DNA from: an uncultured Fibrobacter sp.
GTDB lineage: Bacteria > Fibrobacterota > Fibrobacteria > Fibrobacterales > Fibrobacteraceae
Direction: 5' to 3'
NCBI GenBank assembly: GCA_900313675.1
Contig: OMSO01000006.1
Coordinates: forward strand, 1 to 63,963
Length of the DNA: 63,963 nucleotides
This document shows, in pieces, positions 42,972 through 51,591 of the stretch. The notes under the pieces were generated by a model. The model made no database searches. It was not told where the DNA came from and was given only the letters and a program-made list of their open reading frames with translations. The position numbers and the translations under genes are program-made. Within the stretch, counting starts at the first letter, position 1. The number at the start of each line of letters is the position of its first letter.

Positions 42972-43775
42972 ATGAAACAACGCCTTTTAAAAATCGCTTG
43001 CGGGTTTGCCGCAGCAGCACTGGCCTTTACGCTTACGGCCTGCGACGACAGCAGTAGCGCCACCGAGCCCTCGTCCGAAGAAATTTCCTCTGAAAGCAAC
43101 GGCGGCGATGGGCTAGATTCCAGCGAATCTACCAATCCCGAAAGTTCTGCTGAAAGTTCCGCCGAGGGCGAAGGTAGTTCCACATCAATGGACGAATCGT
43201 CGGCATCCCTTGACGACAATTCCAGTTCGTCTATGGCCGTAACCTGCCAGGCCCTCACTCTGGAGTGCTATTCCGCAACACAGCTCTGCAACAAGGGGTT
43301 GACGGAGTATTGCGTCAATAGTTCCGCCTCCGACAACAGCAGTTCCAGCGGCGAAGAAATATGCCAGCACATTACAGACGTTGATGGCGGCTCCTGCAAA
43401 GACGACGAAAGGGCCATTGACTGTGTCACCGGAGACAATGTCGTATGCGTCAACAAAAAATGGATTCCAGCCGTTATCGGAGACCCCTGCCAGACATCGG
43501 GTAAAGAAATAACCGTCAATGAAATAAACCTTATCTGCACCGAAGACAAATACTGGAACTACAAGAGAACCATCGACAACTGCCCTCCCGGTAGCAGCTG
43601 CCAGCACCCCAACTATAGCTGTTCAACCCACCCCATCAACGGTTTCAGCTGCAACAGCGATAATGGGAAAGTTCAAACCCTCTTTGTGAGCATCTGGAGC
43701 GCAAGCGACTGCATGTATCAATGCAATAACGGAAAATATGTCGTTGTCATGCCTCCTGTCCCAACAGGAAACTAA
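42972..43775 (+). CDS. Cys-rich lipoprotein, tandem paralogue 3
   Basis: 267 residues. Signal MKQRLLKIACGFAAAALAFT ending in TACDDSS; closely related to the two preceding proteins in the signal and in the acidic Ser linker (SSEEISSESNGGDGLDSSES). The C-terminal half has about 14 Cys: CQALTLECYSATQLCNKGL, CQHITDVDGGSCKDDERAID, CVNKKWIPAV, CPPGSSCQHPNYSC and a final YQCNNGKYVVVM. The last gene of the TIGR02147-led run; it ends 9 bp from the convergent phosphomannomutase gene. Function unknown. Confidence 0.75.
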   Translation: MKQRLLKIACGFAAAALAFTLTACDDSSSATEPSSEEISSESNGGDGLDSSESTNPESSAESSAEGEGSSTSMDESSASLDDNSSSSMAVTCQALTLECYSATQLCNKGLTEYCVNSSASDNSSSSGEEICQHITDVDGGSCKDDERAIDCVTGDNVVCVNKKWIPAVIGDPCQTSGKEITVNEINLICTEDKYWNYKRTIDNCPPGSSCQHPNYSCSTHPINGFSCNSDNGKVQTLFVSIWSASDCMYQCNNGKYVVVMPPVPTGN

Positions 43776-43784
43776 CCTTCCAAA

Positions 43785-45353
43785 TTATTTCCGCCAGCCT
43801 TCCATAATCTTCATGCAACCGGCCAGGAGTTCCGCGGAGCGCTCCTTATCGCCGGTTTCTACGTAGCAACGAAACTCCGGAGCGTTTCCGCTGGGCCGCA
43901 GGTGCACGATGTCGCCGGAATCGAATTCCATACGGTAACCGTCGGTCTCGTCGATGGAGACGATGTCTCCGTGGAAAGGAGCGGGCATGTTTCCCGCGGC
44001 GTCAGGCTTTGCAAAACGGTTCGGCTTTGCCGTAAGGGCGCCAAAAAGTTTCTTGCCCAGTTTTTGCTCGCGGATTTCGGCAAGCTTTGCCTTAGAGGTT
44101 TCCGTCGGGAATTCCTTGAGGCGGTCGCTGAGCGTAAAGCGCTTGGGGAGTTTTTTCAGCAGGTCCACCACGCACATCCGCTCTTCCCGGACACGCACCA
44201 TCACGGCAAGCATGGGGAGCAGGGCGTCACGGGTGGGGAGTGCCGGCAGGGTGCGGGTCACCCGCGTCTCGTTACCGCTGCTGTCACGTTCCGCAAATTC
44301 ACGGGTCAAATCCGTCTGCAGCAAGAACCCTCCGTTGGCCTCGTAACCGGCGACACTTACGGCAGGGTCGGCACTGTCCACCAGGCTTTCCATGCCGGCG
44401 ATTACGTAGGGGCTGCCTATGCGGGTGCGGCAAATCTTTTCGAAGCTGCCCGACTTTTCAAGCGACGTGTTGCAACTCACGGGAGTTGCAATGCGCTGGA
44501 TACCCAGCGCCTGGGCAGCGAGGATGCCCAGCACGTCGCCCCTGAGCCACATGCCGGTATCGTCCGCCAAAAGCGGCCGGTCAGAATCCCCGTCGGTACT
44601 GAAGATGGCGTCCACAAAATCCTTGTGGGCAAAATCCCGAGCCAGTTCTTCGTCTTCTTTACGGATGGCTTCGGTATCTACCGGAATAAACGTCTCGCTC
44701 CTGGCAAAAGGCTTCACGGTAGCGCCCAGACTTTCCAAAACCTTCACCACGATGTCGCGGCCCACGGCAGAATGCTGATAGACCCCGATGGTAAGCCCAG
44801 AAAGGGCCTTGCTTCCGAAAAATGCGGGGTAGCGCTTTAGGTAGTTTTCTTCGGCCTCGGCTTCAACCGTCGGCAGTTCCGGCGCCGATTTCAGCATGCC
44901 CGCCCCATCGAAAATCGATTCGTCAAAATCAACGGACTGGGAAACGATTCCCTGCTCGTCTTTCTTGGTGATTTCGCCCTGGGGGTGGTTGAACTTGATA
45001 CCGTTACGGTCTGCAGGAATGTGGCTCCCCGTCACCATAATGGTGGGGAGCGCCTTGTCGATACCATACAGTGCAATGGCAGGGCTCGGGATACGACCGC
45101 AATAGACCACCTTCCAGGAGCCGTCCCTTCCCGCTTGCACCAGGGCTTTCAGAATCCGTTCGGTACTGGGCCGCAGGTCGCCTGCAATGGCGATGGTGTG
45201 TTCGCACTTGTAGCTGGTCTCGCAGTACTTGATAAAGGAGCGGGCATACACATAGCACACCCGGTCCGTCATGGCGGTCACAAGCCCGCGGGCACCGCTG
45301 GTACCGAATGCCACGCCGGACTCTTTCATTACCTCTTGCATCGTAACGTTCAT
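43785..45353 (-). CDS. Phosphomannomutase/phosphoglucomutase family enzyme
   Basis: 522 residues of the alpha-D-phosphohexomutase family in four domains. FGTSGARG opens domain 1 (residues 16-23). MVTGSHIPADRNGIKF has the phosphoserine (S110). FSTDGDSDRPLL carries the three metal-binding Asp (254, 256, 258). GYEANGGFLL is the sugar-binding loop of domain 3 and HLRPSGNAPEFRCYVE the phosphate-binding loop of domain 4. It interconverts hexose 6- and 1-phosphates for surface polysaccharide or glycogen precursors. AGAGG lies 5 bases before the ATG. Convergent with the lipoprotein run; the terminator of the next minus-strand gene lies just upstream of it. Confidence 0.9.
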   Translation of the reverse strand: MNVTMQEVMKESGVAFGTSGARGLVTAMTDRVCYVYARSFIKYCETSYKCEHTIAIAGDLRPSTERILKALVQAGRDGSWKVVYCGRIPSPAIALYGIDKALPTIMVTGSHIPADRNGIKFNHPQGEITKKDEQGIVSQSVDFDESIFDGAGMLKSAPELPTVEAEAEENYLKRYPAFFGSKALSGLTIGVYQHSAVGRDIVVKVLESLGATVKPFARSETFIPVDTEAIRKEDEELARDFAHKDFVDAIFSTDGDSDRPLLADDTGMWLRGDVLGILAAQALGIQRIATPVSCNTSLEKSGSFEKICRTRIGSPYVIAGMESLVDSADPAVSVAGYEANGGFLLQTDLTREFAERDSSGNETRVTRTLPALPTRDALLPMLAVMVRVREERMCVVDLLKKLPKRFTLSDRLKEFPTETSKAKLAEIREQKLGKKLFGALTAKPNRFAKPDAAGNMPAPFHGDIVSIDETDGYRMEFDSGDIVHLRPSGNAPEFRCYVETGDKERSAELLAGCMKIMEGWRK

Positions 45354-45390
45354 AAAAACCTCTTGCCGCTATTTCTCGGCTTTCTACAAA

Positions 45391-45422
45391 AATAAAAAAT
45401 CCCGACCAAACAGGCCGGGATC
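45391..45422 (-). terminator. Rho-independent terminator of the lipoprotein gene at 45446
   Basis: Read on the minus strand: GATCCCGGCC-TGTTT-GGTCGGGATTTTTTATT, a GC stem with one unpaired position followed by a T tract, 24 bp after the stop. Confidence 0.8.
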
Positions 45423-45445
45423 ATTTTCAAGCAAATAGCCTTTTC

Positions 45446-46828
45446 TTATTCGGCAAACTTTTCCAGTTTGCGGGCGATCTTGCGGGCATTCTTGAGGAAC
45501 TTCTTCTTGGCAAGTTCGGCAGAAGAGGTGGCCTTCTTGTAGAGAGGCGTAGAGTATTCGCCGCCTTCTAGGCAGGATTCGTAATAAGTCTGATACTCAT
45601 CGCAAATTTCGCCTTCGCCCAATGTCGAAACACAAGCATCATAGGAATCTTTATACGAATCGCACAGAGGATTGTCGCTCGAACCTCCCTTGCCCTTGAT
45701 GGCGGCGAACAGGGAATCCATCATGTCTTCGACGCAATCCTCGAATCCCTTCTCGTTGGACTTTTCATATTCATCGGCCACGGAAATCTTGACACCGTCG
45801 GCTCCCTCTACCCTGTCAATATCGAAATACTCACCATATTCGCTCTTGCAGGTGCTCTTGGTCACATCGCCAGATTCTTCGGACAGGCTGCAGGTCTTTC
45901 CGCCAGAAGAAACATCCAGGGCCAGTTCCCTGTTTTCACCGGACTTGTTTACGGTCTTGAAATTCACCGAAAGTGTCTGGTCCGCAAACTTGAAGGTGAT
46001 ATTCTTCTTGGACTGGTTGGAAACCTCGACCTGATAGGCCTTGTAGGTCTTGGCAATCTTTTCCATGCCGGAGGAATCCTCCTTGAACAGCTTGCTGAAG
46101 CCAGGAACATAGCCGTCACCGCTAATCAAGTTGCCGATAAAGGATGTCATGAATTTGGAATTGGTAAAGTCGTCGAAATCTTCTTCTGTCCTGTTAAACT
46201 TAATGGTCGCCTTGATGCTGGTGCCAGAAATTTTGATGGTTACATCGGGGTGATCTTCCATGTCTTCTTCGTCCAGGCAGAACGAATCCATCATGGCGTC
46301 GGTATATTCCTCAACGAAGGCTTCCATTTCCTCTTCGGTCATGTCTTTCATCATCTCCATGATTTCCTCTTCGGTCAATTCCTTTGGAGCTTTGACTTCG
46401 CTGCAGGGCTTGTAGCAGGTGGATGCCTTCTTTTCGGAACTGTAACTGCAGTAGGTAGATTTCCAGGTGCCATCCAGCTTACCAGCCTTGCCGCCCACAT
46501 ACATCTGCCCAGAAGTGGAATACTCTTCGTCCCAGTCATCATAGTCGAACACGACCAACGTATCGCCAACGAATTCGTATTTCATGAAATTGGAATCAGT
46601 GCCGAAATCGACGGATTTCCAGGCGTATTCGAGAGTGACCTCGTCTCTTACGCACATTTCCTCGGTTTCTTGGCTGACAATCGTGATAGTCTGCTTTTCT
46701 TCGTCCACGATAAGGGTGCCGGACTGTTCAATGACTTCGCTGTTTCCGCTGTCCGAACTGCTGTCGTCGCTACAGGCGAAGAAAAACGCCGATGTAACGG
46801 TCAACAAGAGAGTTAAACTCTTTTTCAT
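45446..46828 (-). CDS. Acidic Cys-containing lipoprotein
   Basis: 460 residues from the ATG at 46828 (MKKSLTLLL), which has AAAAAGGAG 9 bases upstream; an in-frame start twelve codons earlier lies before this site. The signal ends in SAFFFACSDD (lipobox). The mature part is acidic. Residues 35-125 are beta-rich (GTLIVDEEKQTITIVSQETE, YEFVGDTLVVFDYDDWDEEY), 150-190 is a Met/Glu-rich helix (EEEIMEMMKDMTEEEMEAFV), and the C-terminus has Cys pairs (CDSYKDSYDACVSTLGEGEI, CLEGGEY) and a basic helix (KKKFLKNARKIARKLEKF). No domain is recognised. Monocistronic with its own terminator. Confidence 0.75.
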   Translation of the reverse strand: MKKSLTLLLTVTSAFFFACSDDSSSDSGNSEVIEQSGTLIVDEEKQTITIVSQETEEMCVRDEVTLEYAWKSVDFGTDSNFMKYEFVGDTLVVFDYDDWDEEYSTSGQMYVGGKAGKLDGTWKSTYCSYSSEKKASTCYKPCSEVKAPKELTEEEIMEMMKDMTEEEMEAFVEEYTDAMMDSFCLDEEDMEDHPDVTIKISGTSIKATIKFNRTEEDFDDFTNSKFMTSFIGNLISGDGYVPGFSKLFKEDSSGMEKIAKTYKAYQVEVSNQSKKNITFKFADQTLSVNFKTVNKSGENRELALDVSSGGKTCSLSEESGDVTKSTCKSEYGEYFDIDRVEGADGVKISVADEYEKSNEKGFEDCVEDMMDSLFAAIKGKGGSSDNPLCDSYKDSYDACVSTLGEGEICDEYQTYYESCLEGGEYSTPLYKKATSSAELAKKKFLKNARKIARKLEKFAE

Positions 46829-46990
46829 TTGGAAATTCTCCTTTTTTAGGTTATTTGCACACAAAACTAGAATATTGCGTGGTTTTTTCCAATATCATTT
46901 TTTGAATTTCAGGGATTTTCGCTTTTTTTGCCGATTTTTGACAATTTCGCGACTGCAATTCCCCGGTTTTGGAATAATTTCATTTTTTAT

Positions 46991-47020
46991 TAGACAGTTA
47001 AACTTTTTTTTACTATCTTT
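46991..47020 (+). promoter_or_regulatory. Promoter of the H1-like/CBM48 gene
   Basis: TAGACA (46991-46996), an 18-nt spacer and TATCTT (47015-47020). AAAGGAG follows, 8 bases before the ATG at 47048. TATCTTTG also fits the TAnnTTTG form known from Bacteroidota. Confidence 0.5.
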
Positions 47021-47047
47021 GGCGCGGACTAAGTAAAGGAGATAACT

Positions 47048-47467
47048 ATGACCAAAGCTACTGCTAAGACAACGAAGGCCCCCGCTGCCAAGAAGGCTGC
47101 CGTAAAGGCCGCCCCGGCCAAGAAGACCGCCACTAATGCTGCCGCCCCCAAGGCCACCGCACCCAAGGCTGCTAAGCCCGCTGCCGAGAAAAAGGCTGCC
47201 GTTAAGGCCGCTCCGGCAAAGAAAGCCGCCCCCAAGGCCTCCAAGAAGGTCGCCGTGGTATTCGAAGCCAACTGCCCCCTGGCCACTACCGTTTCCGTTG
47301 CCGGTTCCTTCAACAACTGGGCTATCGACAAGGATATGCTCAAGAAGGACAAGAAGACCGGTCTCTGGGTCGGCAAGGTCACCCTCGACACCGGCGTTTA
47401 CGAATACAAGTTCGTCTGCGACGGTCAGTACTGGGACGAAGGCGACAACAAGATCAAGCACGTCTAA
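47048..47467 (+). CDS. Histone H1-like Lys/Ala tail fused to a glycogen-binding (CBM48) domain
   Basis: 139 residues. Residues 1-67 are Lys/Ala/Pro-rich (KKAAVKAAPAKK occurs twice), like eukaryotic H1 tails and bacterial H1-like DNA-binding proteins. Residues 68-139 are a CBM48/AMPK-type beta-sandwich: VAVVFEANCPLATTVSVAGS, FNNWAIDKDMLKKD, GLWVGKVTLDTGVYEYKFVC and DGQYWDEGDNKIK, with the FNxW and YEYKF(V)(x)DG positions that line the sugar site. AAAGGAG is upstream, a promoter and a perfect terminator flank it, so it is a stand-alone, probably strongly expressed gene. It may bind nucleic acid or polyanions together with glycogen; the actual role is unknown. Confidence 0.85.
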   Translation: MTKATAKTTKAPAAKKAAVKAAPAKKTATNAAAPKATAPKAAKPAAEKKAAVKAAPAKKAAPKASKKVAVVFEANCPLATTVSVAGSFNNWAIDKDMLKKDKKTGLWVGKVTLDTGVYEYKFVCDGQYWDEGDNKIKHV

Positions 47468-47492
47468 TTCGTTTATAGCAAATCAAAAGCAC

Positions 47493-47520
47493 GCTGGACA
47501 TTGTGTCCAGCTTTTTTTTT
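47493..47520 (+). terminator. Strong Rho-independent terminator
   Basis: GCTGGACA-TTG-TGTCCAGC, a perfect 8-bp stem, followed by nine T, 26 bp after the H1-like/CBM48 stop. Confidence 0.95.
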
Positions 47521-47606
47521 GCGGTAGTGGGGGAGGTTTCCCCCTCGGCGAAGCCTGTAGTCTTCGCCTGCCCCCTCTCCTAGGGGCTCAGCCCCTAAAA
47601 CCCCGA
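47521..47606. repeat. GC-rich dispersed hairpin element, inverted relative of 4040-4200
   Basis: GTGGGGGAGGTTTCCCCCT, GGCGAAG...CTTCGCC, CCCCCTCTCCTAGGGG and AGGGGCTCAGCCCCTAAAAC. The reverse complement of 4040-4200 has the matching blocks in the same order with variable spacers. Confidence 0.75.
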
Positions 47607-47739
47607 GTTGCTGGTACGGCGATTCGACAATTTGTTATAGCTAGATTCTATCGCCAACCATAATTAAATAGTATGCATTTATGCCTTGACGAAGGGAATT
47701 TCTTATTCTATTTTCTTTCCTACAAGATTGATAGGGATA

Positions 47740-47960
47740 ACAAAATGGTTTGTGATTCCCAATGCATTCGAAGGAGCGCCTATGAGTACTGAATGTCGAA
47801 TGCCGAGAGGCATTCTGAAAACGAACTAGCCGGAAGCCTTTTGTCCTTGAGGCTTTGCAGGTTAGAAAAAACAAGCCTAAGGATATTTCAAAAAAATTTA
47901 GCGAGCGAAGGGTCCTCATGGGACCCGGTTGCCCGCTGCAACCTAAAAGGAATTTTTACC
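47740..47960 (+). promoter_or_regulatory. Structured leader of the O-acetylhomoserine sulfhydrylase gene
   Basis: Hairpins in order: GAATGCC-GAGA-GGCATTC (47807-47824), AAGCC...GGCTT (about 47835-47857), GGGTCC-TCAT-GGGACCC (about 47908-47924) and GGTTGC-CCGCT-GCAACC (47926-47942), then AAAAGGA before the ATG. Position before a methionine-pathway gene suggests a metabolite- or translation-sensing leader, but it does not fit the SAM-I consensus. Confidence 0.5.
47782..47829 (+). CDS. Candidate 15-residue leader peptide
   Basis: A short frame encoding MSTECRMPRGILKTN with AAGGAG 6 bases upstream, a better site than many genes here. The first leader hairpin lies inside the frame, so ribosome stalling could affect folding. 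It has Cys at codon 5 and Met at codon 7. It could be chance. Confidence 0.4.
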   Translation: MSTECRMPRGILKTN

Positions 47961-49244
47961 ATGACAACACAGAACAAACTCCATTTTGAAACTCTTCAGC
48001 TCCACGTTGGCCAGGAACATGCAGACCCCGCAACCGATTCCCGCGCGGTGCCTATTTACCAGACCACCTCCTACGTTTTCCACAACTCCCAAGACGCCGC
48101 TGACCGTTTTGTACTGAAGGCTGGCGGTAACGTCTATGGACGCATCACCAACAGCACCCAGGGCGTTCTCGAAGAACGCGTTGCTGCTCTCGAAGGTGGT
48201 GTTGCCGCTCTCGCCGTGGCTTCCGGCGCCGCAGCCATTACCTACGCGATTACGGCACTTGCCCGCAAGGGAGACCATGTGGTGGCCCAGCGCACGGTTT
48301 ACGGCGGTACTTTCAACCTGCTGCAGCATACGCTCCGCACTTTCGGTATCGAGACCACATTTGTGGATACCCACGATCTCAAGAGCGTCGAGTCCGCCGT
48401 CAAGGAAAACACGAAACTCATCTTTATCGAGACCCTCGGCAACCCCCATTCCGACATCCCGGATATCGACGCTATCGCAAAGATCGCCCACAAGAACAAG
48501 ATCCCGCTGGTCATCGACAACACCTTCGGTACGCCCTACCTGATTCGCCCCATCGAACACGGTGCCGACGTGGTTGTGCATTCTGCAACCAAGTTTATCG
48601 GCGGCCATGGGACGACCCTCGGCGGCATCATCGTAGATAGTGGCAAGTTCGACTGGGCGGCCAGTGGCAAGTTCCCGCAGTTTACCGAAAAGAACCCGAG
48701 CTACGGCATTCCTTTCGTTGCCACCGGCGCTGCAGCCTATGCCATCTACATCCGCACGATTCTCTTGCGCGACGAAGGCGCTGCCATTTCTCCGTTCAAC
48801 GCGTTCCTGCTGCTGCAGGGTGTAGAAACCCTTTCGCTCCGCCTGGACCGCCATGTAGAAAACACCAAAAAGGCCATTGAATACCTAGTGAAGCACCCGA
48901 AGGTTACCCGCGTGAGCCATCCGAGCCTGCCGAACCATCCGGACCACGAACTTTACCAGAAGTATTTCCCCAACGGAGGCGGTTCCATTTTCACCTTCGA
49001 CATCAAGGGCGGCCAGGCCGAAGCCTTCAAGTTCATCGATAGCCTGAAAATCTTCAGCCTGCTTGCAAACGTTGCCGATGTGAAGAGCCTAGTAATCCAC
49101 CCCTACACCACCACGCATTCGGAGCTCACTCCGGAGGAACTGGCAGCAGCCGAAATCACTCCGGCAACCATCCGCGTGTCTATCGGTACGGAACACTACG
49201 AAGACATCATCGCCGACCTGGAAAACGGCTTCGCGGCAATCTAA
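47961..49244 (+). CDS. metY: O-acetylhomoserine sulfhydrylase (aminocarboxypropyltransferase)
   Basis: 427 residues from the ATG at 47961; the in-frame codons upstream belong to the structured leader. Cys/Met metabolism PLP family, MetY branch: [99 protein letters not shown] (PLP Lys in [10 protein letters not shown]) and the C-terminal [20 protein letters not shown]. The 427-residue length is that of MetY rather than of MetB. It makes homocysteine (or methionine precursors) from O-acetylhomoserine and sulfide. AAAAGGA lies upstream. Regulation by the leader is likely. Confidence 0.9.
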   Translation: MTTQNKLHFETLQLHVGQEHADPATDSRAVPIYQTTSYVFHNSQDAADRFVLKAGGNVYGRITNSTQGVLEERVAALEGGVAALAVASGAAAITYAITALARKGDHVVAQRTVYGGTFNLLQHTLRTFGIETTFVDTHDLKSVESAVKENTKLIFIETLGNPHSDIPDIDAIAKIAHKNKIPLVIDNTFGTPYLIRPIEHGADVVVHSATKFIGGHGTTLGGIIVDSGKFDWAASGKFPQFTEKNPSYGIPFVATGAAAYAIYIRTILLRDEGAAISPFNAFLLLQGVETLSLRLDRHVENTKKAIEYLVKHPKVTRVSHPSLPNHPDHELYQKYFPNGGGSIFTFDIKGGQAEAFKFIDSLKIFSLLANVADVKSLVIHPYTTTHSELTPEELAAAEITPATIRVSIGTEHYEDIIADLENGFAAI

Positions 49245-49434
49245 ATGAGTCGTGAGTTATGAGTGGTCAGTTTTGAGTAACGTCATGCTGACGGGCGTAG
49301 GCCAGAAAGCATCCAGTCCAGCGGTAATTTTCATCATTAGGAAATAAACGCGGGCCTGGTTCCTTCGACTGCCCCTATCGCGCTTTGCGCTCCAGGGTCC
49401 GCTCAGGATGACACTTTTTTGTACGGAGAATACA
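49245..49434. repeat. Repeat-filled spacer before the alcohol dehydrogenase gene
   Basis: ATGAGTC, GTGAGTT, ATGAGTG, GTCAGTT, TTGAGTA are five 7-nt units at about 49244-49279. GTCATGCTGACGGGC and CCTTCGACTGCCCC...GCTCAGGATGACA belong to the dispersed GTCATCC-type family, here probably an inverted pair. CGGAG at about 49424 is the ribosome-binding site of the next gene. Confidence 0.6.
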
Positions 49435-50595
49435 ATGATTGATTTTGAATACTACAACCCTGCAAAAATCATTTTCGGCGAACACAGCGAACAGAAACTG
49501 AAATCGCTTTTGGCCGCACACGGCGTAAAGTCTCTCCAGCTCGTTTACAGCGGCGACTTTATCAAGGCCCTCGGCATTTACGATGTCATCAAGGACGCCG
49601 TCGCCGAACTGGGCATCCGTTTTTCCGAAAACGGAAACGTGGTGCCGAACCCGTCCATCGACCTTGTTCGCGAGCTGGTAAAGCAAGGCAAACAAAACCA
49701 GGTGGACTTCGTTCTGGCCGTAGGCGGCGGAAGTTCCATAGATACCGCAAAGGCGGTGGCGCTTGGAATACCTTACGAAGGGGACGTGTGGGATTTCTTC
49801 GAGAGGGGAATTTCACCCGAAGAAGTATTACCGATAGGCGTCATCGCCACGACGGCATCCAGCGGTTCCGAAACATCCAACGCGGCCATCCTTTCTAGCG
49901 GGCAGTGGAAGCTGGGCTTCGAAGACGACCGCATCATTCCGAAGTTCGCCATCATGAATCCGAAATACACGGTGGGCCTGCCGGCGTACCAGACCTTCGT
50001 GGGCATCGCGGACGTGCTTTCGCACCTGCTGGAGCGTTATTTCTCCGACGAGAAATTTTCCGACACCACGGACTACCTGATTGAAGGCGCCATCCGCGCC
50101 CTGCTCGTGAACGCGGACAAGCTCATCGCCAACCAAAAAGACGTCAACGCCCGCGGAGAAATCCAGTGGCTCGCCAGTGTCGCCCACGGCGGATTTTTAG
50201 ATGCCGGACGACGCGCCGACTGGGGTTCGCACCGGATCGAGCACGAACTTTCGGCCCAATACAACATCACCCATGGAGAAGGCATGGCCGTGGTGACTGT
50301 GGCCTGGACAAAGTACATGGCAGTGCAGAAGCCCTGGCGGCTCGCCCTCCTCGCAAGTCGCCTGTTCGGTGTGGATGCCTTCAACTACAGCGAAACAGAA
50401 CGGGCCTACATCCTGTCCGAAAAACTGACGGCGTTCTTCAAGAAACTGCACCTGGCCACAACCCTTGCAGAACTGAAAATCGACGACAGGGATTTCGACG
50501 CCATGGCCGCCCGCGCCACACGCAACGGCAAGGTCGGCCACTACGTGCCGCTAGACGCTGCCGCCATCAAGGACATCCTGAAAATTGCGCTGTAA
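49435..50595 (+). CDS. Iron-containing alcohol dehydrogenase (BdhA-like)
   Basis: 386 residues from ATG 49435, with GGAG 7 bases upstream. The N-terminal Rossmann part has FEYYNPAKIIFGEH, VLAVGGGSSIDTAKAVALG (NAD(P) binding) and GVIATTASSGSETSNAA. The metal-site helices are YQTFVGIADVLSHLLERYF (Asp and His), RADWGSHRIEHELSA (His) and YNITHGEGMAVVTVAW (His), complete for Fe2+/Zn2+. The N-terminus and length resemble the NADPH-dependent butanol dehydrogenase group acting on short-chain aldehydes and alcohols. The preceding metY gene is separated by repeats, so probably a separate unit. Confidence 0.9.
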   Translation: MIDFEYYNPAKIIFGEHSEQKLKSLLAAHGVKSLQLVYSGDFIKALGIYDVIKDAVAELGIRFSENGNVVPNPSIDLVRELVKQGKQNQVDFVLAVGGGSSIDTAKAVALGIPYEGDVWDFFERGISPEEVLPIGVIATTASSGSETSNAAILSSGQWKLGFEDDRIIPKFAIMNPKYTVGLPAYQTFVGIADVLSHLLERYFSDEKFSDTTDYLIEGAIRALLVNADKLIANQKDVNARGEIQWLASVAHGGFLDAGRRADWGSHRIEHELSAQYNITHGEGMAVVTVAWTKYMAVQKPWRLALLASRLFGVDAFNYSETERAYILSEKLTAFFKKLHLATTLAELKIDDRDFDAMAARATRNGKVGHYVPLDAAAIKDILKIAL

Positions 50596-50754
50596 AGCGC
50601 TAAGAAAGTTTGGCTTGTGCTCTAGAGTTAAAGAAAACGTGATATTTGCAAAAAAGAGGTGGTTTTCTAAAGAGAAGTTAGGTCGGTTATCTGATTTTTT
50701 TAAATTAGTTAGTGATTAACCATGGCTTATGGCCTAAACACTAACCAATTTATT

Positions 50755-51459
50755 ATGAAATTCAAACGCATTCTTCTCAAACTCAGTGGCGAAGCCCTCG
50801 CAGGCGAAAAGGGCCACGGTATCGACAATACTATTCTCTCCGACATGGCGTCCGAAATTGCCTCCATTGTCAAGCAGGGCGTGCAGGTTGCCCTCGTGAT
50901 TGGCGGCGGCAACCTTGTCCGCGGCATTTCCGCTTCTGCAGGTGGCATGAACCGCGCTCAGGGCGATGCCATGGGCATGCTCGGCACTGTGATGAACGGC
51001 CTTGCCATGCAGGACGCTCTCGACAAGCAGGGAATCGACTCTGTAGTGATGTCTGCCATCCGCATGGAACCGGTCTGCGAATTCTTCGACCGCCGCAAGG
51101 CCCTCAAGCTTTTGTCTGCGGGCTCCGTGGTCATCTTCTCTGCAGGCACGGGCAACCCGTTCTTCACCACAGACAGCTGCGCCGCTCTTCGCGCTATCGA
51201 AAGCGAATGCGACGTGATTATGAAGGCTACCAAGGTGGACGGCATCTACACCGCAGACCCGGTGAAGGCCCCGACGGCCACCCGCTTCGACGACATCAGC
51301 TACAAGGAAGTCATTTCCCGCGGCCTCAAGGTCATGGATACTGCGGCCGTCGCCCTCTGCATGGAAAACAACATGCCCATCTTCGTGTTCAAGATGGAAA
51401 AGGGCAATTTGACCCGTGCCGCCATCGAAGGCGACCTCGGCACCCTGGTCCATTGCTAA
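50755..51459 (+). CDS. pyrH: Uridylate kinase
   Basis: 234 residues from ATG 50755 (MKFKRILLKLSGEAL). An ATG 33 bases upstream is in frame and would add an N-terminal tail like that of some PyrH proteins; neither has a clear Shine-Dalgarno. Amino-acid-kinase fold: KRILLKLSGEALAG, VALVIGGGNLVRG, GDAMGMLGTVMNGLA, IFSAGTGNPFFTTDSCA and KATKVDGIYTADPVK, all specific to UMP kinase. It phosphorylates UMP to UDP for nucleic acid and cell-wall precursors. frr follows, as in most bacteria, but here repeats of 130 bp separate them. Confidence 0.95.
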   Translation: MKFKRILLKLSGEALAGEKGHGIDNTILSDMASEIASIVKQGVQVALVIGGGNLVRGISASAGGMNRAQGDAMGMLGTVMNGLAMQDALDKQGIDSVVMSAIRMEPVCEFFDRRKALKLLSAGSVVIFSAGTGNPFFTTDSCAALRAIESECDVIMKATKVDGIYTADPVKAPTATRFDDISYKEVISRGLKVMDTAAVALCMENNMPIFVFKMEKGNLTRAAIEGDLGTLVHC

Positions 51460-51465
51460 CTCTCT

Positions 51466-51591
51466 TCGTCATCCCCGGCTTGACCGGGGATCTTTACGCG
51501 GTACTTTCTGGAGATTTTTACTTATATTTAATTTCAGAACGAAACATTAACCTTTTACCTAGTACCTAGTAACTAGTAACTGATAACTATT
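51466..51591 (+). repeat. Spacer of dispersed repeats between pyrH and frr
   Basis: GTCATCCCCGG-CTTGA-CCGGGGATC (about 51469-51491) is a stem of the dispersed GTCATCC family and may terminate. TTTTTACTTATATTTA around 51515-51530 is a possible promoter. ACCTAGT, ACCTAGT, AACTAGT, AACTGAT, AACTATT units with a 7-nt period run into the frr ATG, leaving no Shine-Dalgarno. Confidence 0.75.

Noticed and set aside
47900..47945. SAM-I riboswitch before metY
   Set aside because: The GGGACCCGG and GCAACC words look similar, but the order and the conserved AGAG/GGAGGGA and GGUGC parts are not there. Kept only as an unclassified structured leader.
47793..47960. N-terminal extension of the metY protein
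   Set aside because: MetY proteins start near the TLQLHVGQ motif, a good ribosome-binding site precedes 47961, and the extension overlaps the hairpins of the leader.
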